A stretch of DNA of 64,000 nucleotides from NCBI GenBank assembly GCA_026671195.1, contig JAPOHD010000029.1:26342-90341 (forward strand), given 5' to 3'. The translations under genes were made by a program, and so were the position numbers. The notes beneath the pieces were generated by a model. That model had not been told where the DNA came from. It did not search any database and was given only the letters and a program-made list of their open reading frames with translations. Below, piece by piece: positions 1 through 9,653 of this stretch (position 1 is the first letter of the stretch; every line of letters begins with the position of its first letter). This DNA comes from Draconibacterium aestuarii. GTDB taxonomy: Bacteria > Bacteroidota > Bacteroidia > Bacteroidales > Prolixibacteraceae.

Positions 1-96
1 ATCCCGACTCTCCTCAAACCTTTTTCGATTATCATTAAACCACTCGCGGTTATTGTTTTCGGCGAGTTCTTTTAAAAATTGCAGCACCTTGTCCAT
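1..96 (-). CDS. DUF2461-family protein, N-terminal fragment
   Basis: Only the first 32 codons lie in the window; the rest runs off the left edge. The peptide begins MDKVLQFLKELAENNNREWF and continues with NDNRKRFEE. This matches the start of DUF2461 (TIGR02453) proteins, which open with a 'FLKEL.ENNNREWF..NK..Y' helix. The molecular function of that family is not established. The gene diverges from ispD, with 57 bases between the two starts. The call rests on a short but characteristic N-terminus. Confidence 0.6.
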   Translation of the reverse strand, partial: MDKVLQFLKELAENNNREWFNDNRKRFEESRD

Positions 97-153
97 TGTG
101 GAATTTTTTTGAGTTATTTTTACCGTACGAAAATTACAACTTTAACACTAATC

Positions 154-825
154 ATGGTAAAAAAGTTTGCATTAATTGTTGCAGGAGGCAGCGGCAACCG
201 AATGAAAAATTCAGTTCCTAAACAATTTCTTGAAATTAATGAAAAGCCTCTATTAATGTACACTTTTGAAGCTTTTGCCAGCTTCGACCCCACCATCGAA
301 TTCATCCTCGTATTACCTGAAAGCCAATGCAGTTATTGGGAATTATTGTGTAAACAACATCAGTTTAAATACAACTACAGGCTGGCTTTTGGGGGCGAAA
401 ATCGTTTTCAATCAGTTAAAAATGGGCTGAATTTAATCGACGATGATGGAATAATTTTTATACACGATGGAGTTCGCCCGCTGGTTTCTGAGCAAACCTT
501 GCACAATTGTTACAATACGGCTACAAGTAAAGGAAATGCCCTCCCCGTAATTCCTCCCTCCGAATCCATCCGCTATTCTTTCGAAAATAAAAATAACGCA
601 GTTGATCGTTCCAAATATTTTCTGGTGCAAACCCCACAAACTTTTTGGGTAAGCGAGATAAAAGAAGCATACAACCTGGCCAGTCATGAGAATTTTACTG
701 ACGATGCTACGGTGCTGGAAAATAGCGGAAAAACTATTCACCTGGTTGAGGGCAACCGTGAAAACATAAAAATAACCTGGCCACAAGATTTGTTTGTTGC
801 AAGATCATTTCTTTTCCCACAATAA
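154..825 (+). CDS. ispD: 2-C-methyl-D-erythritol 4-phosphate cytidylyltransferase
   Basis: Transfers CMP from CTP to methylerythritol phosphate, the third step of the cytoplasmic MEP isoprenoid pathway. The 223-residue protein shows the nucleotidyltransferase loop AGGSGNRM near residues 10-17, HDGVRP near 104-109 (the family's HD.(A/V)RP motif), TPQTF near 160 and DDATVLE near 183. The reading frame stays open to position 79, but the added 25 residues match nothing in the family. The start at 154 puts VKKFALIVAGG at the N-terminus, as expected. No other MEP-pathway gene is nearby. Confidence 0.93.
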   Translation: MVKKFALIVAGGSGNRMKNSVPKQFLEINEKPLLMYTFEAFASFDPTIEFILVLPESQCSYWELLCKQHQFKYNYRLAFGGENRFQSVKNGLNLIDDDGIIFIHDGVRPLVSEQTLHNCYNTATSKGNALPVIPPSESIRYSFENKNNAVDRSKYFLVQTPQTFWVSEIKEAYNLASHENFTDDATVLENSGKTIHLVEGNRENIKITWPQDLFVARSFLFPQ

Positions 826-1006
826 ATAATTCGTGTTTAATTGGTGTTATTTCGCCATTTACCGATTCCCCATATGGAAACTTTTTAAGTTCCCTTAGTT
901 TTATGATGCATTTTACAATTCCATAAAAGCCTAGAATTTAAACAAAATGCCAACATAACACAACGTAAACTTTAAGCACGATGAAAGTTTCCTGCTTGTA
1001 AAAAAC

Positions 1007-1014
1007 TACATTTG
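1007..1014 (+). promoter_or_regulatory. -7 promoter element of the TetR/RND operon
   Basis: TACATTTG is a full match to the Bacteroidota -7 consensus TAnnTTTG. It ends only 5 bases before the GTG start of the tetR-like gene, so the transcript would have almost no leader. No clear -33 TTTG is visible at the usual spacing. Confidence 0.5.
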
Positions 1015-1019
1015 CAAAA

Positions 1020-1652
1020 GTGGAGGAAAAGAAAAGAAATATAATCAAAGAAGCAGGCCGTATGTACCTGAAAGTTGGGATACGGAATGTAACAATGGAC
1101 AATGTTGCTACAGAATTTGCCATTTCGAAAAAAACGCTTTACCAATATTTTTCCGACAAAGAAGACCTGGTTTCACATGTGGTTGACTATTTTTTGGAAG
1201 ACCTTGGGAAGAACCTGCAAAAAATTTCACGGGGGAATGACAATGCCATTGATAGAATGTTTAAAATACGTGAACACGTTGCTTTTATTCTAAAAATTTA
1301 CAATAGTCATATTGAACAGGATCTGGAAAAGACTTATCCCCGTTTGTATAAAAAAGTACATGAAACAAAACGTCAGCGGATTTTTTCCGGCACCATTGAA
1401 AATTTAAACCAGGGAATTGCAGAGGGATTATACCGCGAAGGATTAGAAACCTATTTTATAGCTAAACTACAAGTTGGAAGATTATTATACACATTAAATC
1501 CTCATTTTAATGTTTTTGAGGAATACGAAGTAAACACACTGGCATTTTTCGATAGTATGATGAACTACCATATGCATGCTATTTGCACGGCCAAAGGGCT
1601 GGAATATTATAAAAAACAACTAACAACAGTTCAGAATGGAGATAAAGATTAA
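1020..1652 (+). CDS. TetR/AcrR-family transcriptional regulator
   Basis: Predicted repressor of the efflux operon that follows. The 210-residue protein has a TetR N-terminal DNA-binding domain. Helix 1 begins near KRNIIKEAGRMYLKVG and the helix-turn-helix covers about residues 25-50 (VATEFAISKKTLYQYFSDKEDL). A variable all-helical ligand and dimer domain follows. The start is GTG: an in-frame stop lies just upstream, and the next ATG would remove half of helix 1. The end overlaps the tolC-like gene by 17 bases, so the regulator is the first gene of its target operon and probably autoregulates. The inducing compound is unknown. Confidence 0.88.
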   Translation: MEEKKRNIIKEAGRMYLKVGIRNVTMDNVATEFAISKKTLYQYFSDKEDLVSHVVDYFLEDLGKNLQKISRGNDNAIDRMFKIREHVAFILKIYNSHIEQDLEKTYPRLYKKVHETKRQRIFSGTIENLNQGIAEGLYREGLETYFIAKLQVGRLLYTLNPHFNVFEEYEVNTLAFFDSMMNYHMHAICTAKGLEYYKKQLTTVQNGDKD

Positions 1653-2976
1653 AAAGTATTTGTTGCTTTTAACAATTGTATTTTGCTCATTGGTCATAAA
1701 AGCACAGACTGAGCCAATGGCATTTTCGCTGTACGAAGCAACACAATTTGCAATGGAGCATTCATACATATTGCAAAATACGAACAAGGACATTACTACC
1801 GCCCGGAAAAAGGTATGGGAAACCATATCAACGGGGCTGCCACAAGTATCAGGAACTGCAAATTACAACATGTTCCTAAACTTACCCGTTTCGTTAATAC
1901 CGGCCGAGTTTGTAGGAGGTGAACCAGGAACTTATATCCCGGTAAAATTCGGACAAGATTACAATTCCGATTTCGGATTAAGCGTTTCACAGCAAATTTT
2001 CGATGGATCGTGGATAGTTGGCGTAAGTTCGGCCGAGTTGTATGTTAACCTTGCACGCCAAGCCCACGAAAAAACGGAAATCGATATTCGCGATGCGGTT
2101 TCGCAAGCATATTATATGGTTCTTATTAGCGAACGATATAAAATTGTAATGGAAGAAAATCTGGCCAACACGCAGAAATTATACGATGAAACCAAAGTTT
2201 ACTACGAAAATGGATTCCGTGAACAACAAGATGTTGACCAACTTAAAATTCTCTTAAAAACAGCAGAAAACGAAGTATCTCGCTCGGAACGGGAATTAAA
2301 AATTGCCAACACCGTTTTAAAATATACCATGGGCTACCAATTAGAGAAAAAGATTTCGTTAACAGACAATCTTGATATTTTTGTTTTGCCTTTGGTAAAA
2401 GAAGAAAGCCCCGTTGCGTTCGACTACAACCAGCACATCGATTACAAGTTGGCCATTTCTAATTTTCAGGTTTCAGAAAAACTTTTAAAACTAGAGAAAT
2501 CGACTTTTCTGCCTCGGGTAAGTGCATTTTACTCGTATACAAAAACATCGTATAGCAACGAGGCAAACCTGTTTAAAGAAGAATGGTATCCATCTTCTCT
2601 CGTGGGACTTCAGGCATCGATTCCAATTTTTAACTCGGGAGAAAAACACTCGAAGGTGCAGCAAGCCAAAATTGAGCTTGAAAAAGCCGAAACCGATCTT
2701 AAGTATGCCGAAATTACACTTCAAAAAGATTACATAACTGCTACGGCCGAAATGGAAACAGCCATTGACAAATTTAAAAACGACCAGGAAAGTCGTGACC
2801 TGGCAAGAAGTATTTTAGACAAGACCCATATTAAGTTCAACAACGGAATGATAAGCAGTGCCGAGCTTTCACAACAAGAAACGCAATATATAAATGCTTT
2901 TCAGGCATTGGTGAGCTCTACAATGCAATTGCTGCAAGCCGATTTAAAACTTAAAAAAGCGGTTGGTGCTTTATAA
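1636..2976 (+). CDS. TolC-family outer-membrane efflux protein
   Basis: Outer-membrane channel of a tripartite efflux pump. The 446-residue protein opens with a signal peptide (KKYLLLLTIVFCSLVIKAQ) followed by the usual 'A...A...S..L......' helix (YEATQFAMEHSYILQNTNKD). Long amphipathic helical stretches rich in A/E/K/Q occur around 150-230 and 330-420, as in the two OEP repeats. It ends in a helical tail ATMQLLQADLKLKKAVGAL-like in composition, typical of the family. It starts inside the last codons of the TetR gene, which suggests translational coupling, and ends 23 bases before the adaptor gene. Confidence 0.9.
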   Translation: MEIKIKKYLLLLTIVFCSLVIKAQTEPMAFSLYEATQFAMEHSYILQNTNKDITTARKKVWETISTGLPQVSGTANYNMFLNLPVSLIPAEFVGGEPGTYIPVKFGQDYNSDFGLSVSQQIFDGSWIVGVSSAELYVNLARQAHEKTEIDIRDAVSQAYYMVLISERYKIVMEENLANTQKLYDETKVYYENGFREQQDVDQLKILLKTAENEVSRSERELKIANTVLKYTMGYQLEKKISLTDNLDIFVLPLVKEESPVAFDYNQHIDYKLAISNFQVSEKLLKLEKSTFLPRVSAFYSYTKTSYSNEANLFKEEWYPSSLVGLQASIPIFNSGEKHSKVQQAKIELEKAETDLKYAEITLQKDYITATAEMETAIDKFKNDQESRDLARSILDKTHIKFNNGMISSAELSQQETQYINAFQALVSSTMQLLQADLKLKKAVGAL

Positions 2977-2999
2977 ATCACAAACAAAAAAAACATCAT

Positions 3000-4121
3000 A
3001 TGAAAAAGATTCTAATCATATTAACAGCGGCTGTTCTCCTTACAGCATGTGGCAACACAACCGTAAACGACGAAACGGCTAAACGAAAACAACTTCAGCA
3101 ATACAAACAAGACCTGCACACTTTGGAGCAACAGATTACTGCGCTGGAAAAAGAACTTAATTCGGCAGAAAAAGAAGAAGTAATTAAAGTTAAAGCAACA
3201 GAAGTTAGCCCACAAAAATTCGAGAATTTTATTGAGGTTACCGGTAAAGTTGAAGCGGAATTAGATGTGGACGTAAGCCCGGAATCAGCAGGAATTATTA
3301 AAGAGGTTTTTGTAACTGAAGGCGAATTAGTAAACAAGGGCGATTTAATGGCTAAACTAAATACGGATATGCTGAACAGTTCGTTGGAAGAAATGGAAAT
3401 TCAGCTCGATTTAGCACGAACAAATTACGAACGTCAGAAGAATTTATGGGATCAGAACATTGGCTCAGAAATGCAATACCTTCAGGCAAAAAACAATAAG
3501 GAAAGCCTTGAAAAACGCATTAACAGTATTAATGCCCAAATTGCTTTAGCCGAAATTAGGTCACCGGTTAGCGGCGTTGTTGACATTGTGTACCAAAAGA
3601 AAGGGAATATTGGAAGCCCTCAAGTACCTTTTGCAAAGGTCATCAATATCAATAAAATAAAAATTTACGGCGATATTTCTGAGAGCTATATCACTAAAAT
3701 ACATAAAGGAGATAAGGTAAAAGTAAGATTCCCGGCGTTAAACGAAACAATTAATGCAACCATTAACCAAATTGGAAATACTATTGACCCAAATAACCGT
3801 ACATTCAGAATTCGCGTTAACCTGAACAATGTAAACGAAAGAATTAAGCCTAACCTGATTTCAATATTAAGCATGCGCGACTATGTAAACGAAGAAGCAA
3901 TTGTTGTTCCATCGTTATTCATTAAAGAAGATTTTAAAGGACATTACACCTACATTGTACAAAATGAAGGCACTAAAAATGTAGCTCGCAAAATCTATGT
4001 TACGCCAGGCGTTACCAACAATAATATTACAGAAATAGTGGAAGGACTTTCGGCCGGAATGAAAGTGGTTTCGCAAGGATATAACCAGATTACCGACGGT
4101 ACTTTTGTACAAATAAATTAA
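3000..4121 (+). CDS. RND efflux periplasmic adaptor (HlyD/AcrA-type lipoprotein)
   Basis: Periplasmic adaptor joining the RND transporter to the TolC-like channel. It has a lipoprotein signal with lipobox LTAC (Cys17). A coiled-coil-forming stretch rich in Q, E and K covers residues 30-60. The first barrel-sandwich half is at about 75-115 (SPESAGIIKEVFVTEGELVNKG), followed by a helical hairpin (about 120-180), the second half (IRSPVSGVVDIVYQKKGNIG) and beta-barrel and membrane-proximal domains. Its 373 residues fit the family. It is the third gene of the operon, 25 bases ahead of the RND permease. Confidence 0.9.
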   Translation: MKKILIILTAAVLLTACGNTTVNDETAKRKQLQQYKQDLHTLEQQITALEKELNSAEKEEVIKVKATEVSPQKFENFIEVTGKVEAELDVDVSPESAGIIKEVFVTEGELVNKGDLMAKLNTDMLNSSLEEMEIQLDLARTNYERQKNLWDQNIGSEMQYLQAKNNKESLEKRINSINAQIALAEIRSPVSGVVDIVYQKKGNIGSPQVPFAKVININKIKIYGDISESYITKIHKGDKVKVRFPALNETINATINQIGNTIDPNNRTFRIRVNLNNVNERIKPNLISILSMRDYVNEEAIVVPSLFIKEDFKGHYTYIVQNEGTKNVARKIYVTPGVTNNNITEIVEGLSAGMKVVSQGYNQITDGTFVQIN

Positions 4122-4146
4122 ACTTACTACCCAAAAACTCTTCACA

Positions 4147-7100
4147 ATGGAGAATGAGAACAAAAAGAACTTTACTGAAATAACACGCAAATTTAAGCCC
4201 ACTTATATTGCGCTAAAAAATAAAACCACGGTATATATTTTTACTGTACTCCTGGTTTTCTTTGGTCTGTTTTCGTACATGCAAATGCCGCGAGAAGCGA
4301 TGCCCGAAATTGTAATTCCATACATTTTTATTCAAACGCTATACCCCGGGAACTCCCCTGTAGATATCGAAAACCTGGTTACCCGCCCTATTGAAAAAGA
4401 ATTAAAAGGATTAAAGGGCGTAAAAAAAGTTTCATCGGCATCGTTTCAGGATGTAAGTACAATTATTGTTGAATACAACACAACTTACACCATTAAACAG
4501 GCACTTCAAGATACAAAAGACCGTGTTGACAAAGCGAAATCTGAACTGCCAACCGACCTGCCAAGCGATCCGTATGTTACCGATTTCGATCTCTCCGAAT
4601 TCCCGATTATGAATGTAAACATATCAGGAGCCTACAACATGCGCGACCTTAAAAAATTTGCAGAAACCATGCAGGACGAATTTGAAGGCTATAACGAAAT
4701 TTCGGAAGCAAACATTCGCGGGGTAGAAGAAAGAGAAATTCAAATCAATGTCGATCCTTACAAACTGGATGCAGTTGGACTGTCGTTCGAAGATGTTGCA
4801 TTTGCCATTCAGTTTGAGAATATAAGTATGGGCGCCGGTCAGTTTACTGCCGACCAAACCCGCCGCACCATCCGAACCGATGCCAATTACACCAATATCG
4901 ATCAGATTGCCAATACCATTGTTAAGGTTAATATGGGGAAACCCGTTTACATTCGCGATATTGCTACCGTTGTTGACGGATATAAAGAGCAGGCTACAAT
5001 TGCAAGGCTGAACAACCAACCGGTTGTAACACTTTCAATCACAAAAAAATCGGGTGAAAATATTCTTTCCGCGTCTGAAAATATCTTCAAAGGGATTGAT
5101 CAGTTAAAGGCTCGTGGACAAATTCCACAAGATCTGGATGTAATTGTTACCGACGACATGACCACCTACATTGAGGATACTATTTCAAACCTTGAAAACA
5201 GTATTATTCTGGGAATGATTTTGGTAACGTTCGTGTTGTTTCTCTTCCTGGGTTTTCGAAATGCACTTTTTGCAGGCCTGGCCATTCCGTTATCGATGTT
5301 CCTCTCGTTTATTATTCTTCAGCAACGAGGAATCACGCTTAACTCAATGGTACTTTACGCCTTAATTCTCGCCCTCGGTATGCTAGTAGACAATGCCATT
5401 GTTGTGGTTGAAAATGTATACCGGCTGTTAAGCGAAGGTGTTCCTTTGTTAAAGGCCACCAAAAGAGGAGTTAGCGAAATTGCATTCCCGATTATTTCGT
5501 CAACTCTTACAACGCTTGCTGCGTTTTTCCCGCTGCTCGCCTGGGAAGGGATTGTGGGCGAGTTTATGAAAATTCTGCCCCAGACCTTAATCGTGGTACT
5601 GGCCTCGTCGTTGTTTGTGGCACTTATTCTGAATCCGGCATTTATTGCCACATTTATGCGAGTTGAGGATATTAACCAAAAACTAAAAGCCAAACGAATA
5701 TTAAGAAATGCAGCGCTCTTTGCCGGTGTGTCAATCCTTTTTTACATCTCAAAAATATTTTTACTCGGAAACCTTCTGGTAACGGTTGCATTAATCATGT
5801 TACTCAATCTTTTCGTTTTACGTCCGCTTGCACGCTGGTTTCAAACGAAGTTTTTGGTTTGGCTCGAACATTTTTACACCCGCCAGTTACGACATGCATT
5901 AAGCGGTCCGTGGCCATATATCTACTTTGGCGGTACGGTAATTCTGTTGATTTTCTCCATGGGATTTTACTTTGGCAGCAATCCCAAAGTAGTATTCTTC
6001 CCCAGTACCGACCCGACAACCGTTTTTGTTACCATGGAATTACCACTGGGTACATCGATCGAAAAAACCGACGAAGTTTCACGAGAAGTCGAGAACATCA
6101 TTAAAAAAACCATCAAACCAATTAACCACATTGTAAAATCGGTAACTACTAATGTTGGTGTGGGTAAAGGGGGCATGTTCGAAAACGAATCAAGTCCAAA
6201 TAAGTCGTTAACCTCAATTTCGTTTGTTGAATACAAACTTCGCGAAGGCATTAATACCAGTTTGATAATGCAGGATATTGCAAAAAATCTGGATGGTTTT
6301 GTTGGTGCAAAAATTTATGTTGAAAAAGAAGAGGACGGACCACCAACCGGAGCTCCGGTAAATATTGATGTCTCGGGTGACGAATTCGACCAGTTAATTA
6401 CAATTACCGATGATTTTCTGAAACTTATTGAAGCAGATAATATTCCGGGAATTGACGAATTAAAATTAAATATCAATACCAACCAACCCGAGATGTTGAT
6501 AGAGGTTGACCGCGAACAGGCTCGTTTGTACGAGCTCTCAACGCAGCAAGTTGCATTGGCTTTCCGTAATGCAATTTATGGATACGAAGCCAGCCAGTAT
6601 AAAGATGGCGAAGACGAGTACGATATTTTTGTACGTCTGGAAGAACAATACCGAAACGATGTTTCAACCTTGATGAACCAAAAAATACCGATAAATGATA
6701 ACAAAATTCCAATTTCTTCGGTAGCCAGCTTTAAGTATTCAACATCTTACGATAAAATAAGCCGGATTGACAACAAGCGCGTAATAACTATTTCGTCGCA
6801 AATAGTTGACGGGTACAATGCAAACGAAATAAATGAGCGAATTGCACAAATTCTGGAAGATTACGAAATGCCTAATGGCTACAGCTATTCGTTTACCGGA
6901 GAGCAAAAAGAACAAGCAGAAAGTATGGAATTTCTGGTGTATGCCTTGCTAATTGCCATAGCCATGATCATGGTCATTATGGTTACACAGTTTAATTCGT
7001 TTATTCGCCCGGCCATTATTATCGCCACCGTTCTTTTCAGTACTATCGGTGTTTTCCTTGGACTTGGAATCTTCAAAATGGAGTTTGTGGTAATTATGAC

Positions 7101-7584
7101 CGGTATTGGAATAATTTCGCTGGCAGGAATTGTGGTGAACAACGGGATTGTATTGATCGACTATATTGACCTTACCCGAAAACGCAAACGAGAAGAATTG
7201 GGCTACCCGGAGGGTGCATTTTTACCTAAAACCGTACAAATTGACGCTCTGGTTGAAGCCGGTAAAACACGTTTACGACCGGTTTTATTAACTGCAATTA
7301 CAACGGTACTTGGCCTGCTTCCCCTTGCCATTGGGTTAAACTTCAATTTCCTGACACTTTACACTCGTTTCGATCCACAGATTTCATTAGGAGGAGAAAG
7401 TGTGGCATTCTGGGGACCAATGTCTTGGACAGTAATTTTCGGATTAACATTTGCAACATTCTTAACCCTATTGATTTCGCCGGTAATGTATATGCTTACC
7501 ATTCGTATAAATTATACACTAAAAAAATGGACGGGCAATTTGCCCAAAGATAATATTCCGGTAAAATCTGAAATTTCGGAATAA
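4147..7584 (+). CDS. RND-family efflux transporter (AcrB/HAE-like)
   Basis: Proton-driven inner-membrane pump of the tripartite system. At 1145 residues it is slightly longer than AcrB. It has TM1 near residues 25-45, a large periplasmic porter domain, a TM2-TM6 block starting near 350, a second periplasmic loop and a second membrane block near 930-1130. The TM4 proton-relay signature reads ALGMLVDNAIVVVENVYR, so the first of AcrB's paired Asp residues is kept and the second is Asn. TM10-12 carry GIISLAGIVVNNGIVLIDY and LTAITTVLGLLPLAIG. The substrate cannot be told from the sequence. A strong hairpin terminator follows. Confidence 0.92.
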   Translation: MENENKKNFTEITRKFKPTYIALKNKTTVYIFTVLLVFFGLFSYMQMPREAMPEIVIPYIFIQTLYPGNSPVDIENLVTRPIEKELKGLKGVKKVSSASFQDVSTIIVEYNTTYTIKQALQDTKDRVDKAKSELPTDLPSDPYVTDFDLSEFPIMNVNISGAYNMRDLKKFAETMQDEFEGYNEISEANIRGVEEREIQINVDPYKLDAVGLSFEDVAFAIQFENISMGAGQFTADQTRRTIRTDANYTNIDQIANTIVKVNMGKPVYIRDIATVVDGYKEQATIARLNNQPVVTLSITKKSGENILSASENIFKGIDQLKARGQIPQDLDVIVTDDMTTYIEDTISNLENSIILGMILVTFVLFLFLGFRNALFAGLAIPLSMFLSFIILQQRGITLNSMVLYALILALGMLVDNAIVVVENVYRLLSEGVPLLKATKRGVSEIAFPIISSTLTTLAAFFPLLAWEGIVGEFMKILPQTLIVVLASSLFVALILNPAFIATFMRVEDINQKLKAKRILRNAALFAGVSILFYISKIFLLGNLLVTVALIMLLNLFVLRPLARWFQTKFLVWLEHFYTRQLRHALSGPWPYIYFGGTVILLIFSMGFYFGSNPKVVFFPSTDPTTVFVTMELPLGTSIEKTDEVSREVENIIKKTIKPINHIVKSVTTNVGVGKGGMFENESSPNKSLTSISFVEYKLREGINTSLIMQDIAKNLDGFVGAKIYVEKEEDGPPTGAPVNIDVSGDEFDQLITITDDFLKLIEADNIPGIDELKLNINTNQPEMLIEVDREQARLYELSTQQVALAFRNAIYGYEASQYKDGEDEYDIFVRLEEQYRNDVSTLMNQKIPINDNKIPISSVASFKYSTSYDKISRIDNKRVITISSQIVDGYNANEINERIAQILEDYEMPNGYSYSFTGEQKEQAESMEFLVYALLIAIAMIMVIMVTQFNSFIRPAIIIATVLFSTIGVFLGLGIFKMEFVVIMTGIGIISLAGIVVNNGIVLIDYIDLTRKRKREELGYPEGAFLPKTVQIDALVEAGKTRLRPVLLTAITTVLGLLPLAIGLNFNFLTLYTRFDPQISLGGESVAFWGPMSWTVIFGLTFATFLTLLISPVMYMLTIRINYTLKKWTGNLPKDNIPVKSEISE

Positions 7585-7598
7585 ACGTTTTTACGATA

Positions 7599-7640
7599 AG
7601 AAGAATGGGCTGCAAAATTTGCAGCCCATTCTTCTTTTTT
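7599..7640. terminator. Bidirectional terminator between RND operon and manC
   Basis: A perfect 15-bp inverted repeat (stems 7599-7613 and 7621-7635, loop AAAATTT) is followed by a T run on the plus strand. It lies between the convergent RND pump and mannose-1-phosphate guanylyltransferase genes and can serve both. Confidence 0.85.
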
Positions 7641-7651
7641 ATTTCAATTTT

Positions 7652-8740
7652 TTATACCAGCGAATCACCTTTTTTGATTCTCACATCGGTAACAAATTTC
7701 TTTATTTGGATTTCGTCTTCGCGGCGACAAATCATTAATGTATCGTTCGACTCTGCTACAATATAACCGTCGAGCCCCTGAATAACCGCCACCTTTCCTC
7801 TCGAAATATCAACAATACAATTCGAGGTATCGTAAGTAAGTATATTATCTCCCCCAATCAAATTCCCTTCCAAATCTTTTTCCTTGTTTTCGTACAACGA
7901 TCCCCAGGTTCCCAGATCGCTCCAACCAAAATCGGCGGTTAACACATACACATTGGTAGCTTTCTCCATAATACCATAATCAATGGAGATGGAAGGGCAT
8001 TCAGAATATGTTTTCTTAATAAAAGGTTCTTCACTACTTGAGTTTAGCAGCTTCCGTCCCTTTTCAAATTTAATGGCAATCTCAGTTAAATGTTGCTGAA
8101 AAGCTTCCAGAATAGTGTGCAATGAAGAAATAAAAATTCCTGAGTTCCAGTAAAACTCACCACTTTCAACAAAAATAGTGGCCATTTCTTCGTTCGGTTT
8201 TTCAGTAAAGGTTTTTACCTTGTACAGGTTATCCAACTCCTTAAATTCTTTCCGCTTTTTTACCTGAATATAGCCATAGCCGGTTTCCGGGCGGCTGGGT
8301 TTAATACCCAAAGTTACAAGCTTATCTTTTTCTGAACTAATATCAAGTGCATTTTTCAACTGATTAATAAACTCTTCTTCCTTTACAATTAAATGGTCTG
8401 AAGGCGTGACAATCACATTTGCATCATCCACTCGCGATCTTATTTTATTGGCAGCATAAGCCAAACAGGGCGCAGTATTCCGACGTAATGGTTCAAGTAA
8501 AATCTGCTCATCTTTTAATTCAGGAAGTTGCTCTTTTACAAGGTCTTTGTAATTCACACTGGTAACCACCAAAAAATTTTCAGGAGGGATAATTTTTACA
8601 AATCTGTCGAAAGTTTGTTGAAGAAAAGATCTGCCTGTTCCTAAAATATCTAAGAATTGTTTCGGTTTTGCAGTACGGCTAAGCGGCCAAAAACGGCTAC
8701 CAATACCTCCTGCCATTATTACACAAAAGTTGTTAGTCAT
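7652..8740 (-). CDS. manC: Mannose-1-phosphate guanylyltransferase
   Basis: Makes GDP-mannose from mannose 1-phosphate and GTP for surface glycans. The 362-residue protein begins with the nucleotidyltransferase signature MAGGIGSRFWPLSRTAKPKQFLDILG-type loop (residues 9 onward) and carries VTPSDHLI, ETGYGYIQ, FTEKP and the end-of-domain DFGWSDLGTW. There is no C-terminal phosphomannose isomerase domain, so this is the single-function form. The frame is open further upstream, but a -7 promoter element (8764-8771) lies inside that extension, which supports the start at 8740. It stands alone, convergent with the RND operon. Confidence 0.9.
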   Translation of the reverse strand: MTNNFCVIMAGGIGSRFWPLSRTAKPKQFLDILGTGRSFLQQTFDRFVKIIPPENFLVVTSVNYKDLVKEQLPELKDEQILLEPLRRNTAPCLAYAANKIRSRVDDANVIVTPSDHLIVKEEEFINQLKNALDISSEKDKLVTLGIKPSRPETGYGYIQVKKRKEFKELDNLYKVKTFTEKPNEEMATIFVESGEFYWNSGIFISSLHTILEAFQQHLTEIAIKFEKGRKLLNSSSEEPFIKKTYSECPSISIDYGIMEKATNVYVLTADFGWSDLGTWGSLYENKEKDLEGNLIGGDNILTYDTSNCIVDISRGKVAVIQGLDGYIVAESNDTLMICRREDEIQIKKFVTDVRIKKGDSLV

Positions 8741-8763
8741 TTGATTATCTTTTATTTCGGGCG

Positions 8764-8771
8764 CAAAAATA
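8764..8771 (-). promoter_or_regulatory. -7 promoter element of manC
   Basis: TATTTTTG on the minus strand matches TAnnTTTG, 23 bases before the chosen manC start. It rules against the longer possible N-terminus. Confidence 0.5.
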
Positions 8772-8912
8772 TCTAAAATAAGAAAGTTTCTATAAAAACT
8801 ACGCAATAATTTGAGGAATGTTGCCTTGCGCCAATCTATTTGACAAAAATTTTGTTTACGTTTTTTAAGTTGTAATTTTAGCGAAACAATGAAAGTATTT
8901 TAACGAAAAGAG

Positions 8913-9653
8913 ATGGGGTTTTTCTTTCACATAGGACGCTATTTCGCCTTACTAAAGCGGGTGTTTGCCAAACCTGAAAAACACAAAATGTACTTCAGGC
9001 AATTATTTCACGAGATCGATAGTCTTGGGGTGAATTCTGTGTGGATTGTGGTTATTATTTCGGTATTTATTGGTGGAATTATGACTATCCAGTTTGCCTA
9101 TTCCATGTCGAACCCGATTTACCCCCGCGACCTCATCGGTTTTGGTACACGCGATACATTAATCCTGGAATTTTCATCGACCATGCTGGCGCTGATTATG
9201 GCCGGTAAAATGGGATCAAACATTACTTCTGAAATTGGAACCATGCGCGTTACCGAACAAATCGATTCGCTTGAAATAATGGGCGTAAATTCGGCCAGTT
9301 ACCTCATCCTTCCAAAAATTGTGGCAGTGGTTCTGATTTTTCCGTTCCTGTTTATTATGAGTGTGTTTTTTGGGATTCTTGGCGGATTGTTTACCGGCCC
9401 GCTTGCCGGAGTAGTAACGGTACCTGAGTTTATACAAGGTTTGAAATTTGCTTTTGTACCGTATTACATCACCTTCTCCATCATAAAATCGCTGGTATTT
9501 GGTTTTTTGGTGGCATCGGTGCCCGCCTATTTTGGCTACTACGTGCAGGGAGGAGCCCTCGAAGTTGGCAAAGCCAGTACAAAGGCTGTAGTGAATACCA
9601 ATATTTTGGTACTGTTTTTTGATTTAATTTTAACCCGTTTGTTGTTAACATGA
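8913..9653 (+). CDS. MlaE-family ABC transporter permease
   Basis: Inner-membrane permease of an MCE/Mla-type lipid transporter, expected to move phospholipids between inner and outer membranes. The 246-residue protein has several hydrophobic segments and typical MlaE motifs, including the stretch around GTRDTLILEFSSTMLALIMAGKMGS and EIGTMRVTEQIDSLEIMGVN, and the closing helix around GKASTKAVVNTNILVLFFDLILT. The next gene, an MlaF-type ATPase, starts 4 bases before its stop (ATGA overlap). An MlaD/MCE partner is not in the window. A plausible promoter (TTTG at 8851 and TAATTTTA at 8873) lies upstream. Confidence 0.9.
   Translation: MGFFFHIGRYFALLKRVFAKPEKHKMYFRQLFHEIDSLGVNSVWIVVIISVFIGGIMTIQFAYSMSNPIYPRDLIGFGTRDTLILEFSSTMLALIMAGKMGSNITSEIGTMRVTEQIDSLEIMGVNSASYLILPKIVAVVLIFPFLFIMSVFFGILGGLFTGPLAGVVTVPEFIQGLKFAFVPYYITFSIIKSLVFGFLVASVPAYFGYYVQGGALEVGKASTKAVVNTNILVLFFDLILTRLLLT

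Noticed and set aside
120-305. Minus-strand reading frame within ispD
   Set aside because: It lies fully inside a well-supported gene and has no family features or promoter. The same holds for the many other antisense frames in the window.
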